Assembly (NCBI GenBank): GCA_963828075.1
Contig: CAWHDH010000007.1
Location: 248,001-312,000, forward strand
Reading direction: 5' to 3'
Origin: JACCYI01 sp963828075
Lineage (GTDB): Bacteria; Actinomycetota; Thermoleophilia; Solirubrobacterales; Solirubrobacteraceae
Length of the DNA stretch: 64,000 nt
In this document: piece by piece, positions 27,014 through 35,645 of the stretch
How positions within the stretch are numbered: position 1 is the first letter of the stretch
Layout: each line of letters opens with the position of its first letter
The notes under the pieces: generated by a model
The model's database searches: none
What the model was told of the DNA's origin: nothing
Seen by the model: the letters and a program-made list of their open reading frames with translations, nothing else
Program-made: the position numbers and the translations under genes

Positions 27014-28367
27014 GGTCGTGCTGCTGGAGAAGGAGCACCATCCGCGCCATCAGATCGGTGAGTCGCTGCTGCCGTCGACGATCCACGGCGTTTGCCGGCT
27101 GTCGGGCGCGTGGGAGGCCGTCCACGAGGCGGGGTTCGTCCGCAAGGCGGGCGGAACGTTCCGCTGGGGGCGCCACAAGGAGCCCTGGTCGTTCTCCTTC
27201 TCGACCACGACGCTGGCCGATGCCGACTATGCGTTCCAGGTCGAGCGCATGCGCTTCGACGAGATCCTTTTCGAAAACGCTCGCCGGCAAGGTGCCCAGG
27301 CCTTCGAGGGAGTGGCGGTGGTCGACGCCCTGACCAGCGATGGCCGCGTGGTGGGCGTCATCGCGCGTGACGAATCGGGTGAAGAGCTGGAGATCCGCGC
27401 CGCCCACGTGATCGACGCGTCGGGGCACAGCAGCAGGATCGCTCGCCATGTCGGTAGCAAGAAGTATTCGGAGTTCTTCCAGAACGTTGCGGTCTACGGA
27501 TACTTCGAGGGTGCCGATCGCGCGCCCGCGCCACGGCAGGGCAACATCGTCAGCTCGGCGTTCGAGCACGGCTGGTGCTGGTTCATCCCGCTGTCGGACA
27601 CGCTGACGAGCGTGGGCGCGGTCGTCGATCGCCGCCACGCGGCGCGCATCGGCGAGGATCGCGAGGCCGCGCTCATGGAGTTCTTGCAGCAGTGCCCGGT
27701 GGTCTCGGAGTACTTGAAGCCCGCGACGCGCGTCACCGAGGGCGTCTACGGCGAGGTGCGCGTCCGCAAGGACTGGTCGTACCTCACCGACCGGCTCGCA
27801 CGGCCCGGCATGCTGCTGGTTGGCGACTCCGCGTGCTTCGTGGACCCGGTGTTCTCGTCGGGCGTCCATCTGGCGACCTACGGCGCGGTGCTCGCGGCGC
27901 GCACGGTCAACACGCTGCTGACCGGTCAGATCGACGAGGCGGAGTGCCTGCGGGAGTTCGAGCGCCGGTACCGGCGCGAGTTCAGCGTCTGGTACGAGTT
28001 TCTCGTCGCGTTCTTCGACATGGACCAGGAGTGGGACAACTACTTCTGGGCGGCGCGCACGCTGCTCAACACGCAGGAGCGCGGCAACGAGGCGTTCATC
28101 CGGCTCGTCGCAGGCGGCGGCACGGTGCCGGGAGAGTTCTTCGGTCGCGCCGGGTTGGGCGCCGAGTTCGAGCGCATGGTGCCGGTGCTGGCCGGCGACC
28201 AACCAGAGCTGCTCGACGATCCGGAGACCATGCGCCTCAACGAATCGAGGGTGCGAGAGTCGCGGACGCTCATCTCGGGCGACCCCACGCCGCTCTTCGA
28301 GGATGGCTTGGGCGTCAGTGCCGATGGCTTGACGTGGGCGCGGACGGCGATGACGACCGCCCCGTGA
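26922..28367 (+). CDS. Flavin-dependent halogenase (tryptophan/phenol halogenase family)
   Basis: 481 residues. The FAD dinucleotide site is VVVGGGPGGATTAALLSKAG (G13-x-G15-x-x-G18). IGESLLPSTIHGV is shared with the PltA/CmlS-type branch, and VRKAGGTFRWG has Lys75 where the halogenase catalytic Lys is expected. HGWCWFIPL (residues 216-224) is the GWxWxIP motif that separates halogenases from monooxygenases, and GDSACFVDPVFSSGVHLA binds FAD. AAGGAG six bases before ATG 26922 fixes the start. It should chlorinate or brominate an electron-rich aromatic using FADH2, O2 and halide; no flavin reductase is nearby. Its stop overlaps the ubiD start (GTGA), tying it to the decarboxylase. Confidence 0.85.
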   Translation: MKRYLEADAVVVGGGPGGATTAALLSKAGHEVVLLEKEHHPRHQIGESLLPSTIHGVCRLSGAWEAVHEAGFVRKAGGTFRWGRHKEPWSFSFSTTTLADADYAFQVERMRFDEILFENARRQGAQAFEGVAVVDALTSDGRVVGVIARDESGEELEIRAAHVIDASGHSSRIARHVGSKKYSEFFQNVAVYGYFEGADRAPAPRQGNIVSSAFEHGWCWFIPLSDTLTSVGAVVDRRHAARIGEDREAALMEFLQQCPVVSEYLKPATRVTEGVYGEVRVRKDWSYLTDRLARPGMLLVGDSACFVDPVFSSGVHLATYGAVLAARTVNTLLTGQIDEAECLREFERRYRREFSVWYEFLVAFFDMDQEWDNYFWAARTLLNTQERGNEAFIRLVAGGGTVPGEFFGRAGLGAEFERMVPVLAGDQPELLDDPETMRLNESRVRESRTLISGDPTPLFEDGLGVSADGLTWARTAMTTAP

Positions 28368-29788
28368 TCGATTCGCTCAGAGACTGTCTGGAGCTCCTCG
28401 CCGACCACGGGCAGTGCGTGACGTGGCAGGACTCCGTCAGTCTCGAGCCGGACCTGCGCGCGATCGCGGCCGCCGCGTCGAGCGACTCGCGCGCCGGTCC
28501 GGCGGTGCTCGTCGAGCAGATCGAGGGCTATCCCGCGGGACGCGTCGCGCTCAACGTGCACGGCAGCTTCGCCAACCTCGCGATCATGCTCGGCCTCCCG
28601 CCGACAACGCCGGTGCGCGAGCTCTTCGGTGAGTTCGCGGCGCGCTGGGGGCCGGCCCCTGGGCGCCTGGAACGCGTCCCCGAGAGCCGCGCTCCGGTGC
28701 ACGAGCGCCGGATCGAGCGCGGCGTGGACCTGTACGAGCTGCTGCCGCTGTTCCGCACCAACGCCTACGACGGCGGCTTCTACCTGGCCAAGGCGTGCAC
28801 CGTGTCGCGCGATCCGCTGCACCCTGATCGGTTCGACAAGCAGAACGTCGGCATCTACCGCGTGCAGCTCCACGGGCCGGACCGGATTTCGATCATGACG
28901 GCCGCCAGTCACGATCTCGCCCGTCAGATCCGGGCCGCCGAGGCCGCCGACCTTCCGCTGAAGGTCGCCGTCATGATCGGCAACCACCCGGCGGTCACGC
29001 TGTTCGGCGGCACCCCGCTGGGCTACGAGGAGTCCGAGTACGAGTACGCCGCCGGGATGTTCGGGCACCCGATTCGCCTCACCACGGCCGGCAACGGCGC
29101 GGACGTGCTCGCCGATGCCGAGATCGTCATCGAGGCCGAGCTCATGCACGGCGAGCGCGTTGTCGAGGGCCCGTTCGGTGAGTTCACCGGGTGCTACACC
29201 GGCATGTGCCGCGCTCCGCTGTTCACCGTCACGGCGGTGTCCAGCCGCGCGCAGCCGATCTTCGAGAACCTCGTCGTCACGTCGGGCTGGGGCGAGCTCG
29301 ACACGCTCATCGGGCTGAACACGTCGGTCGCGGTCCACGAGGATCTGCGGGCTGCGTTTCCCGAGGTCGTCGCGGTCAACGCGCTGTACCAGCACGGGCT
29401 CACGGCGGTGATCTCGGTGCGCACGCGCTTCGCGGGCTTTGCCAAGTCCGTGGCGCACCGTGCGCTCGGATCCCCCCACGGGCTGCAGTACCTCAAGAAC
29501 GTCATCCTGGTGGACGCCGACGTCGACCCATTCGACCTCGAGCGGGTCATGTGCTCGCTCTCGACTCGCACGCGCGCGCACGATGTGGCGGTCCTGCCCG
29601 GTCTGCCGCTGATCCCGCTCGACCCGTCGGCCGAGATCCCCGGGATGGGTCACCGGCTGATCATCGATGCGACCCGGGCGACCAGTCCGGAGCAGGGCCG
29701 GCCGTCGGTCCCACTCGAGCGGCCGGACCTCGAGCGCTTTGCTGCGACCATGGATCAGCTGCGATCGACGGCCGCGGCGATCGCATGA
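28364..29788 (+). CDS. UbiD-family prenyl-FMN decarboxylase, hydroxyarylate decarboxylase C subunit
   Basis: 474 residues from GTG 28364. UbiD hallmarks: DKQNVGIYRVQLHGPDRI (metal/prFMN ligands), HPAVTLFGGTPLGYEESEY, EGPFGEFTGCYTG with the catalytic Glu, HRALGSPHGLQYLKNVILVD and VDPFDLERVMCSL. The gene is followed without gap by a BsdD-like small subunit and UbiX, the composition of BsdBCD and VdcBCD. This indicates a reversible non-oxidative decarboxylase of 4-hydroxybenzoate, vanillate or a similar phenolic acid rather than the ubiquinone enzyme. It overlaps the halogenase by GTGA and the next gene by ATGA. Confidence 0.92.
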   Translation: MIDSLRDCLELLADHGQCVTWQDSVSLEPDLRAIAAAASSDSRAGPAVLVEQIEGYPAGRVALNVHGSFANLAIMLGLPPTTPVRELFGEFAARWGPAPGRLERVPESRAPVHERRIERGVDLYELLPLFRTNAYDGGFYLAKACTVSRDPLHPDRFDKQNVGIYRVQLHGPDRISIMTAASHDLARQIRAAEAADLPLKVAVMIGNHPAVTLFGGTPLGYEESEYEYAAGMFGHPIRLTTAGNGADVLADAEIVIEAELMHGERVVEGPFGEFTGCYTGMCRAPLFTVTAVSSRAQPIFENLVVTSGWGELDTLIGLNTSVAVHEDLRAAFPEVVAVNALYQHGLTAVISVRTRFAGFAKSVAHRALGSPHGLQYLKNVILVDADVDPFDLERVMCSLSTRTRAHDVAVLPGLPLIPLDPSAEIPGMGHRLIIDATRATSPEQGRPSVPLERPDLERFAATMDQLRSTAAAIA

Positions 29789-30012
29789 CGGTCTCGCGGT
29801 GCGCACGCTGTGGTGCGGAGGACATCGCCGTCGATCACCGGCACGCGGCGTGGGAGATCCGCCGCTGTCGCCGCTGCTCGTTCTCCTGGCGCACGAGCGA
29901 GCCAGTCGAGTTGCTGGACGCGGCGCTGCGCCCCGAGCCGCTGCAGCTGGTCGACGGCGCGATCGAGGGGCTCCGCGACGCGGTGCTCCCCCGCGGCGGT
30001 GCAGATCGATGA
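29785..30012 (+). CDS. BsdD/VdcD-like small zinc-ribbon subunit of hydroxyarylate decarboxylase
   Basis: 75 residues, the normal size of BsdD/YclD. Two CxxC pairs (CARCG and CRRCS) form a zinc ribbon. The segment HAAWEIRRCRRCSFSWRTSE matches the conserved W-x-RC-x-x-C-x-x-x-WR-x-x-EP core of the family. It overlaps the ubiD stop and the ubiX start by ATGA on both sides. BsdD is required for full activity of the B. subtilis enzyme, though its exact role is not settled. Its presence is the best evidence that this UbiD is a catabolic-type aryl decarboxylase. Confidence 0.88.
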   Translation: MTVSRCARCGAEDIAVDHRHAAWEIRRCRRCSFSWRTSEPVELLDAALRPEPLQLVDGAIEGLRDAVLPRGGADR

Positions 30013-30623
30013 GCGCCCTGCGCGTGATCGTGGGAATCTCGGGCGCCAGCGGAGCGATCTACGGCGTCCGGTTGCTGGAGGCGCTGAGCCAGGCGCCCGC
30101 GGTCGAGAGTCACCTCGTGCTCAGCCAGTGGGGCGCGCGCACGGTCGAGCACGAGACGGGCCTCAGCGTCGCCGACGTGCAAGAGCTGGCCGACGTGGTC
30201 CACGCGCCCGGCAACCAGGCTTCACCGCTGTCCAGCGGCTCGTTCCGCACCGCGGGCATGATCGTGGCGCCGTGCAGCATGCGCACGCTCGCCGCCATCG
30301 CCAGCGGTCTGTCGTACAACCTGCTGACGCGTGCCGCCGACGTGGTGCTCAAGGAGCGGCGGCGACTGGTGCTGCTCGCGCGCGAGGCGCCGCTCACCGA
30401 GGTCCACTTGCAGAACATGCTCACGGCGACGCGGATGGGGGCGATCGTCCTCCCGCCGGTCCCCGGCTTCTATTCCCGGCCGCAGACCGTGGCTGAGATC
30501 GTCGACCACACCGTCGGCCGCACGCTGGATCTCTTCGGGCTCGCCCCCGACGCGCTGTGGCGTTGGGACGGTCATCTCGACCGACCTCGCATGGCAGACC
30601 CGGAAGCCGCTGCAAGCGGTTGA
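30009..30623 (+). CDS. UbiX-family flavin prenyltransferase
   Basis: 204 residues. FMN-binding IVGISGASGAIYGVRLLEAL at the N-terminus, TAGMIVAPCSMRTLAAIASG with the conserved PCS segment, NLLTRAADVVLKERRRLVLL and REAPLTEVHLQNMLTAT with the prenyl-phosphate-binding residues, and VLPPVPGFYSRP at the C-terminus are all classic. It makes prenylated FMN from FMN and dimethylallyl phosphate for the adjacent UbiD. ATG overlaps the bsdD-like stop. It ends the halogenase-decarboxylase operon. Confidence 0.94.
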   Translation: MSALRVIVGISGASGAIYGVRLLEALSQAPAVESHLVLSQWGARTVEHETGLSVADVQELADVVHAPGNQASPLSSGSFRTAGMIVAPCSMRTLAAIASGLSYNLLTRAADVVLKERRRLVLLAREAPLTEVHLQNMLTATRMGAIVLPPVPGFYSRPQTVAEIVDHTVGRTLDLFGLAPDALWRWDGHLDRPRMADPEAAASG

Positions 30624-30677
30624 AGAGCGTCTGATGCTGCGGTCGAGGCGCCGTTCACACCTGCGATGGCGGTGGTC

Positions 30678-30708
30678 GGAAGTCTGCCGCGGCGGAGGTC
30701 AGACTTCT
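30678..30708. terminator. Hairpin between convergent ubiX and unknown gene
   Basis: GAAGTCTG (30679-30686) pairs perfectly with CAGACTTC (30700-30707) around a 13-base GC-rich loop. It lies 55 bp after the ubiX stop and 23 bp after the stop of the convergent gene, so it is suited to ending transcription from either side. Confidence 0.55.
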
Positions 30709-30730
30709 CCCCGGTGAAGGGGCGGGGCAA

Positions 30731-31612
30731 TCAGTGAGAGCGCATCGCCGATCTGGCCCCGAAAGCGGCGACGTCCTCGCGCACTCCCGAGGTACGTGGT
30801 CTCGGGAGCCGCGACCGGCAGCCCGCCCCGCGCCAAACCTCGAACCCGTGGTGAATCGGGACGGCCCGCACGGCGGTTCGGGCAAAGACCTCAGCGGCGC
30901 AAAGCCGCGCGCTGGTCCCGCAGATCAGCGCCGCGGCTGAGCGCCCGCCCACGACCACCTCGCCCGCGCGACCATGGAGCACGCGCTCGCCAGGCGGGTC
31001 CTTCAGCGCCAGCAGCCCGCCGGCGAGCATCGCGGCGGTCGCCGCGGCAGCGGCGCCGGCGACCAGGCGCTGGCGGCGGCGCACGGCGCGGCGGATCTCG
31101 CGCGTCTCGGCCGCCGCCGCCGGGCCGAGGATCTCGCCGACGACGTCCGGCGCGAGACCCAGTCCGGCCGCCCGGCAGTGCTCGAGGATGTCGTCGGGCC
31201 CGCCGACCGCCACCACCTCGCCGCCGTACACGGCGGCCAGGCGACGGATCAGCGCGGGGTTCGAGCGCGGCGTCTCGAACAGGGCGTGCGGCCGCGCGTG
31301 CTGCGCGCGCAGGCCGTCCTCGTGGACCTCGACCGACCCCCACGCCGCGACGATCCCGGCAACCTCGGAGCGACTCTGCAGCAGCCGCCGTGCCGCGGCC
31401 GGGCGCGGATGGAACGCGTGGATCCCGCAGCGGCAGCCCGGGGCCGGCGCCGCGTGCCCGGGCGTCTGCTCGCAGCGGGCGGCCAGCGCTCCCCCCACCG
31501 GCCACGGCGTCCCTCGCTGCGGGCCGGTGAGCCGTTCCGCGCCGGCGGGACCCGCCACCGTCCAGGTGCGCAGGCCGTACACGAGACCGGGAACCAGGAG
31601 GGGATCGGTCAT
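30731..31612 (-). CDS. Single-pass membrane protein of unknown function
   Basis: 293 residues from ATG 31612. The N-terminal half starts MTDPLLVPGLVYGLRTWTVA and contains a Cys-rich motif CRCGIHAFHPRP, then AGIVAAWGSVEVHEDGLRAQ and a segment VVAVGGPDDILEHCRAAGLG. One transmembrane helix (LVAGAAAAATAAMLAGGLLA) lies near residue 205, followed by a 75-residue basic domain with several Cys. I do not recognise a family. It is divergent from the GH4 gene (78 bp) and convergent with ubiX. Confidence 0.65.
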   Translation of the reverse strand: MTDPLLVPGLVYGLRTWTVAGPAGAERLTGPQRGTPWPVGGALAARCEQTPGHAAPAPGCRCGIHAFHPRPAAARRLLQSRSEVAGIVAAWGSVEVHEDGLRAQHARPHALFETPRSNPALIRRLAAVYGGEVVAVGGPDDILEHCRAAGLGLAPDVVGEILGPAAAAETREIRRAVRRRQRLVAGAAAAATAAMLAGGLLALKDPPGERVLHGRAGEVVVGGRSAAALICGTSARLCAAEVFARTAVRAVPIHHGFEVWRGAGCRSRLPRPRTSGVREDVAAFGARSAMRSH

Positions 31613-31689
31613 GGCGGTGCCTACCGCACACGATACGCCTGCGAACACCTCCGCTCGCCAGCTCGGCGCCGACTCGCCAGAATCGCCCG

Positions 31690-33012
31690 ATGCCCAAGAT
31701 CGCGTTCATCGGTGCCGGCTCGACCATCTTCACGCGCAACCTGATCGGCGACGTCCTGCGCTTCGACGCGCTGGCCGGCAGCACCCTGGCGCTGATGGAC
31801 ATCGATGCCGATCGGCTGCGGACCTCCGAGGCGGCGGCCCGCGGGCTCGTCGCCCGGGCGGGCGCCGGCGCCACGGTCGAGGCGACGCTCGACCGCCGCG
31901 CCGCACTCGACGGCGCCGACTACGTGGTGACGTCGTTCCAGGTCGGCGGCTACCGGCCGTCGACCGTCGTGGACTTCGAGGTGCCCAAGGCGTTCGGCCT
32001 GCGCCAGACCATCGCCGACACCCTCGGCGTCGGCGGCATCATGCGCGGGCTCCGGACCATCCCGGTCCTGCTCGACGTGTGCCGCGACATGGAGGAGCTG
32101 TGCGGCGACGCCCTGCTGCTGCAGTACGTCAACCCGATGGCGATGCTCTGCTGGGCGGTCGGGCGGGAGACGTCGGTGCGGTCCGTCGGCCTCTGCCATT
32201 CGGTCCAGTACACGGCGGGCGAGCTCGCCTCCGATCTCGGTGTGCCGCCCGAAGAGGTCGACTACCACGTCGCGGGCATCAACCACCTCGCGTTCTTCCT
32301 CCGCCTCGAGCGCGGCGGTGAGGACCTCTACCCCGCGCTGCACCGGGTCATCGAGGAGGGACGCGTCCCGGACACCAACCGGGTCCGCTACGAGGTCCTG
32401 CGCCACTTCGGGTACTTCGTGACGGAGTCCTCCGAGCACTTCGCCGAGTACGTGCCGTGGTTCATCAAGGCGGCGCGCCCGGAGCTGATCGAGCGCTTCA
32501 ACATCCCGCTCGACGAGTACCCCCGCCGCTGCGAGCGCCAGATCGCCGAGTGGGAGGCCATGCGGGCGCAACTCGAGGCGGGCGGGGACATCGAGGCGGC
32601 GTGCAGCGTGGAGTACGGCGCCGACATCATCAACGCGTGCGAGACCGGGGAGCCGTTCGCGTTCAACGGGAACGTCCCGAACACCGTCGACGGCCGGCAG
32701 CTGATCGACAACCTGCCCGCCGACTGCTGCGTCGAGGTCCCGTGCGTCGCGAGCGTGCGGGGGATCGAGCCGCAGGCGGTCGGGGCGCTCCCGCGCCACC
32801 TCGCCGCGCTCATGCAGACCAACGTCAACGTCCAGGGGCTGACCGTCGAGGCGGCGCTGACCGGCCGCCGCGAGCCGGCGTACCACGCCGCGATGCTCGA
32901 TCCGCACACCGCCGCCGAGCTGCCGCTCGACGAGATCGCCGCGCTCGTCGACGCGCTGCTCGAGGCGCACGGCGACATCGTCCCGAGCACCCCGCGGGGT
33001 GCCGTGGTCTGA
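31690..33012 (+). CDS. melA: Glycoside hydrolase family 4, alpha-galactosidase (MelA-like)
   Basis: 440 residues. The NAD-binding N-terminus is MPKIAFIGAGSTIFTRNLIG. GH4 sites: TRQ-type segment (GLRQTIADTLGVGGIMRGLR), LLQYVNPMAMLCW and GLCHSVQ, whose CHSV is typical of alpha-galactosidase/glucuronidase-type GH4; AGINHLAFFLRL supplies further metal ligands. These enzymes use NAD+, Mn2+ and redox chemistry. The best reading is alpha-galactosidase; alpha-glucuronidase is possible. Its TGA overlaps the ATG of a secreted deacetylase, so the two are one transcript. Confidence 0.88.
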   Translation: MPKIAFIGAGSTIFTRNLIGDVLRFDALAGSTLALMDIDADRLRTSEAAARGLVARAGAGATVEATLDRRAALDGADYVVTSFQVGGYRPSTVVDFEVPKAFGLRQTIADTLGVGGIMRGLRTIPVLLDVCRDMEELCGDALLLQYVNPMAMLCWAVGRETSVRSVGLCHSVQYTAGELASDLGVPPEEVDYHVAGINHLAFFLRLERGGEDLYPALHRVIEEGRVPDTNRVRYEVLRHFGYFVTESSEHFAEYVPWFIKAARPELIERFNIPLDEYPRRCERQIAEWEAMRAQLEAGGDIEAACSVEYGADIINACETGEPFAFNGNVPNTVDGRQLIDNLPADCCVEVPCVASVRGIEPQAVGALPRHLAALMQTNVNVQGLTVEAALTGRREPAYHAAMLDPHTAAELPLDEIAALVDALLEAHGDIVPSTPRGAVV

Positions 33013-34271
33013 TGCGGGGCGCGCCGCTCGTCGCGCTGCTGTCGCTCCTCTGCCTCGCTCCGACCGCGCAGGCGGCGCCGACGATCGTGACGCTGCAGTT
33101 CGACGACGCCCACGGCCAGGAGTCCGCCCGAGCCATGCTGGCCGAGCACGGGATGCGCGCCACCTTCTTCGTCAACTCCGGGAACATCGGGACCCGCGAC
33201 TTCTTCACCTGGGAGCAGCTCCACGAGCTCGCCTCCGACGGGCACGAGATCGCGGGCCACACCCTGTCGCATCACGACCTCGCGGGTCTCGCCGCGGACG
33301 AGCAGCGGCGCGAGGTCTGCGGAGACCGCAACGCGCTGATCGCCCAGGGCTTCCGGCCGACGAACTTCGCGTATCCGGGCGGGGCCCTCGACCGGTGGTC
33401 CCGGCGGGTGGTGCGGGAGTGCGGCTACGCGAGCGGCCGCGCCGTCGGGGGGCTGCGGAGCTTGCGGTGCGGGCGCTGCCCCTCCGCCCTCGACCCGGCG
33501 AGGATCGCCGACCGCTGGGCGCTGGAGACCGCGGGCGCGCCGACCATCCGGTTCGGGGTCGAGGACGTGCGCGAGGCCGTCGTCAGAGCTCAGGAGAACG
33601 GCGGCGGATGGGTGCAGATCCTCTGGCACCGGCTGTGCCCCGACCGCTGCAACCCGTACTCCTGGCACCCGGACGCGTTCGACGCCTTCCTCACCTGGCT
33701 CGCGAGCGAGCGGGCGGCGGGCAGGGTCGAGGTCTCGACGTCGCAGGAGGTGCTCGGCGGTGCCTTCCGCCCGCCGGTCGAGCCGCCGGCGCCGCCCGCC
33801 CCGCCGAACGGCCCCAATCGCGTGCGCAACCCGTCGCTCGAGCGCACCGCGTCGGGCAAGACCGTGTGCTGGGAGCGCCGCGGCGGCGGCAGCTGGAGGC
33901 GCGTGAAGGGCGCCGGCGGCCGCGGCCGGGCCGTCGAGGTCTCGACCGGGCCGGATCGGTCCCTCGCGCTCGTCGTCATGCGGGATCAGGGCCAGTGCTC
34001 GGCGGCGGTCAGGGCCGGCGAGCGCCTCGTGGCGAGTGCGGCGTACCGGTCCGGCCACCGCCTGCGCATCGTGGTCTGGAAACGGTCGCATGCCGGCGGG
34101 TGGTCGTCCTGGCGTCAGAGCCGGGAGCTCGCGCCGACCGGATCGCGCTGGCGGCGCGCGTCGGTGCAGCTGCCGCCCATCCCCGAGGGCGTCACCGCGC
34201 TGAGCGTCGGCGTGGGCCTGGCGGGCGTGGGCCGCTTCGCGGTCGACGACGTGGCGCTCACGCCCGGCTGA
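33012..34271 (+). CDS. Secreted polysaccharide deacetylase, paralogue A
   Basis: 419 residues with a short signal peptide ending near AQAA. The NodB domain shows motif 1 LQFDD, motif 2 HTLSHHD and motif 3 FAYPGG (most relatives have Tyr where this has Gly). WVQILWHRLC near residue 200 is the catalytic His region. After a Pro-rich linker (about residue 258-270) a C-terminal jelly-roll, carbohydrate-binding-like domain begins NRVRNPSLE and ends VDDVALTPG. It probably de-N-acetylates or de-O-acetylates an extracellular glycan. Its ATG overlaps the melA stop. Confidence 0.88.
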   Translation: MRGAPLVALLSLLCLAPTAQAAPTIVTLQFDDAHGQESARAMLAEHGMRATFFVNSGNIGTRDFFTWEQLHELASDGHEIAGHTLSHHDLAGLAADEQRREVCGDRNALIAQGFRPTNFAYPGGALDRWSRRVVRECGYASGRAVGGLRSLRCGRCPSALDPARIADRWALETAGAPTIRFGVEDVREAVVRAQENGGGWVQILWHRLCPDRCNPYSWHPDAFDAFLTWLASERAAGRVEVSTSQEVLGGAFRPPVEPPAPPAPPNGPNRVRNPSLERTASGKTVCWERRGGGSWRRVKGAGGRGRAVEVSTGPDRSLALVVMRDQGQCSAAVRAGERLVASAAYRSGHRLRIVVWKRSHAGGWSSWRQSRELAPTGSRWRRASVQLPPIPEGVTALSVGVGLAGVGRFAVDDVALTPG

Positions 34272-34280
34272 GCGCCCCGC

Positions 34281-34309
34281 TTGACCACCGGCGTCCGGGA
34301 CGGGATACT
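34281..34309 (+). promoter_or_regulatory. Predicted promoter of deacetylase B
   Basis: TTGACC (34281-34286), 17-bp spacer, GATACT (34304-34309). Close to vegetative sigma-70 consensus. Transcription would start near 34316, giving a 43-base leader that contains the inverted repeat listed next. This promoter gives deacetylase B separate control from the melA operon. Confidence 0.6.
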
Positions 34310-34322
34310 GCCGGGTCGTTTT

Positions 34323-34341
34323 GTTAGGAAGACTTACTACC
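34323..34341. promoter_or_regulatory. Imperfect inverted repeat GTTAGGAAG-A-CTTACTACC, possible operator
   Basis: Seven of nine positions are symmetric around a central A. It resembles the GTTAGGAAA/TTTCCTAAC palindrome found upstream of many secreted glycoside hydrolase genes in actinomycetes (thought to bind ROK-type regulators). Located just downstream of the predicted start point, it could act as a roadblock operator. It also stands out as AT-rich for this genome. Confidence 0.4.
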
Positions 34342-34358
34342 CGCCAAGCGGAGGATCC

Positions 34359-35645
34359 ATGAGACGTACCCCCGGCCGCATCCTGCTCGTCGCCGTTCTC
34401 GCCTTCGGCTGTCTCGCCGGGACGGCGCAGGCCGCGCCGACCATCGTGTCGCTGCAGTTCGACGACGGCCGCGGCGAACAGGCCGCCCCGGCGATCCTCG
34501 CCAAGCACAAGATGCACGCCACGTTCTTCATCAACACGGGCTACGTCGGGACCGGCAACGGCTACTTCACCTGGAAGGACCTCCGCGACCTCGCCGCCGA
34601 CGGGCACGAGATCGCGGGTCACACGCTCACCCACCGTGACGTGCCGTCGCTCTCGCGCGCCGAGCAGCAGCGCGAGATCTGCGGCGATCGCAATGCACTG
34701 ATCGCCCGCGGCTTCAAGCCGACGAACTTCGCCTATCCGTACGGGTCCTACGACGACGCGTCGAAGAAGGTCGTCGAACAGTGCGGCTACGCCAGCGGTC
34801 GTGCCGCGTGGGGCCTCTGGGGCTCGGGCTGCGAGGAGGAGCCGGCGACGTGCCCGTACGCCGTCGATCCGGCCAACCTCAAGGACCGCTGGGCGATCCC
34901 CACGGCCGACGCCCCCATCGACCTCACCTACGTCGAGAACCTGCGCCAGGTCGTCCTCAAGGCGCAGGCCAACGGCGGCGGCTGGGTGCAGCTCTTCTGG
35001 CACCGCATCTGCCCGGACGGCTGCGACCAGTACTCGTGGTCGCCACGCACGCTCGACGCGTACCTGGCCTGGCTGGAGAAGGAGCGCGCGGCGGGACGGA
35101 TCGAGGTCAAGACGTCGCAGGAGGTGCTCGGTGGCGCGTTCCGCCCCGCCGTCGCGCCGCCGAAGCCTCCCGCCGCGCCGAGCGGCCCCAACCGGGTGCG
35201 CAACGGCTCGCTCGAGCAGCGGCGCAAGGGCGCCGACGCGCCGGCGTGCTGGGAGCACGCAGGCAGCGGTGACTGGACACGCGGGCAGGGCAGCTCCGGC
35301 CGCGGCCAGTCGGTGTCGATCTCCGGGGCCCCGGACGGGTTCGCGGCGCTCCTCGTCACGCAGGACCAGGGCGAGTGCTCCGTCGCGGTCAAGCCGGGGG
35401 AGCGCCTCACCGCGATGGCGGCCTACCGCTCGACGGACCAGCCGCGCCTCACCGTGTGGGCCCGCGCGAAGGCGGGCGGCTGGTCGTTCTGGCGCGAGAG
35501 CCCGCGGCTCGCGCCGGCCCCCGGCTTCCGCACCGCCGCGTTCGAGCTGCCCCCCGTGCCCAAGGGCGTGACCGCGCTGAGCGTGGGGATCGCGCTGTCG
35601 GGCAACGGCCGCCTCACCGTCGACGAACTGGCGCTGACCGGCTGA
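34359..35645 (+). CDS. Secreted polysaccharide deacetylase, paralogue B
   Basis: 428 residues, same architecture as the preceding gene and clearly its paralogue along the whole length. The signal peptide ends AQAA; NodB motifs are LQFDD, HTLTHRD and FAYPYG (complete motif 3); WVQLFWHRIC and the TSQEVLGGAFRP linker are shared with copy A. The C-terminal jelly-roll begins NRVRNGSLE. A GGAGG-type site lies 4-8 bases before ATG 34359. It differs from copy A by an extra Cys-containing insertion (GSGCEEEPATCPYA). It has its own promoter and possible operator. Confidence 0.9.
   Translation: MRRTPGRILLVAVLAFGCLAGTAQAAPTIVSLQFDDGRGEQAAPAILAKHKMHATFFINTGYVGTGNGYFTWKDLRDLAADGHEIAGHTLTHRDVPSLSRAEQQREICGDRNALIARGFKPTNFAYPYGSYDDASKKVVEQCGYASGRAAWGLWGSGCEEEPATCPYAVDPANLKDRWAIPTADAPIDLTYVENLRQVVLKAQANGGGWVQLFWHRICPDGCDQYSWSPRTLDAYLAWLEKERAAGRIEVKTSQEVLGGAFRPAVAPPKPPAAPSGPNRVRNGSLEQRRKGADAPACWEHAGSGDWTRGQGSSGRGQSVSISGAPDGFAALLVTQDQGECSVAVKPGERLTAMAAYRSTDQPRLTVWARAKAGGWSFWRESPRLAPAPGFRTAAFELPPVPKGVTALSVGIALSGNGRLTVDELALTG

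Noticed and set aside
26922..28367. Geranylgeranyl-reductase or plain monooxygenase instead of halogenase
   Set aside because: The GWxWxIP motif, the KxGGTFxWG segment and overall length favour the halogenase family. Some doubt remains and is stated in the finding.
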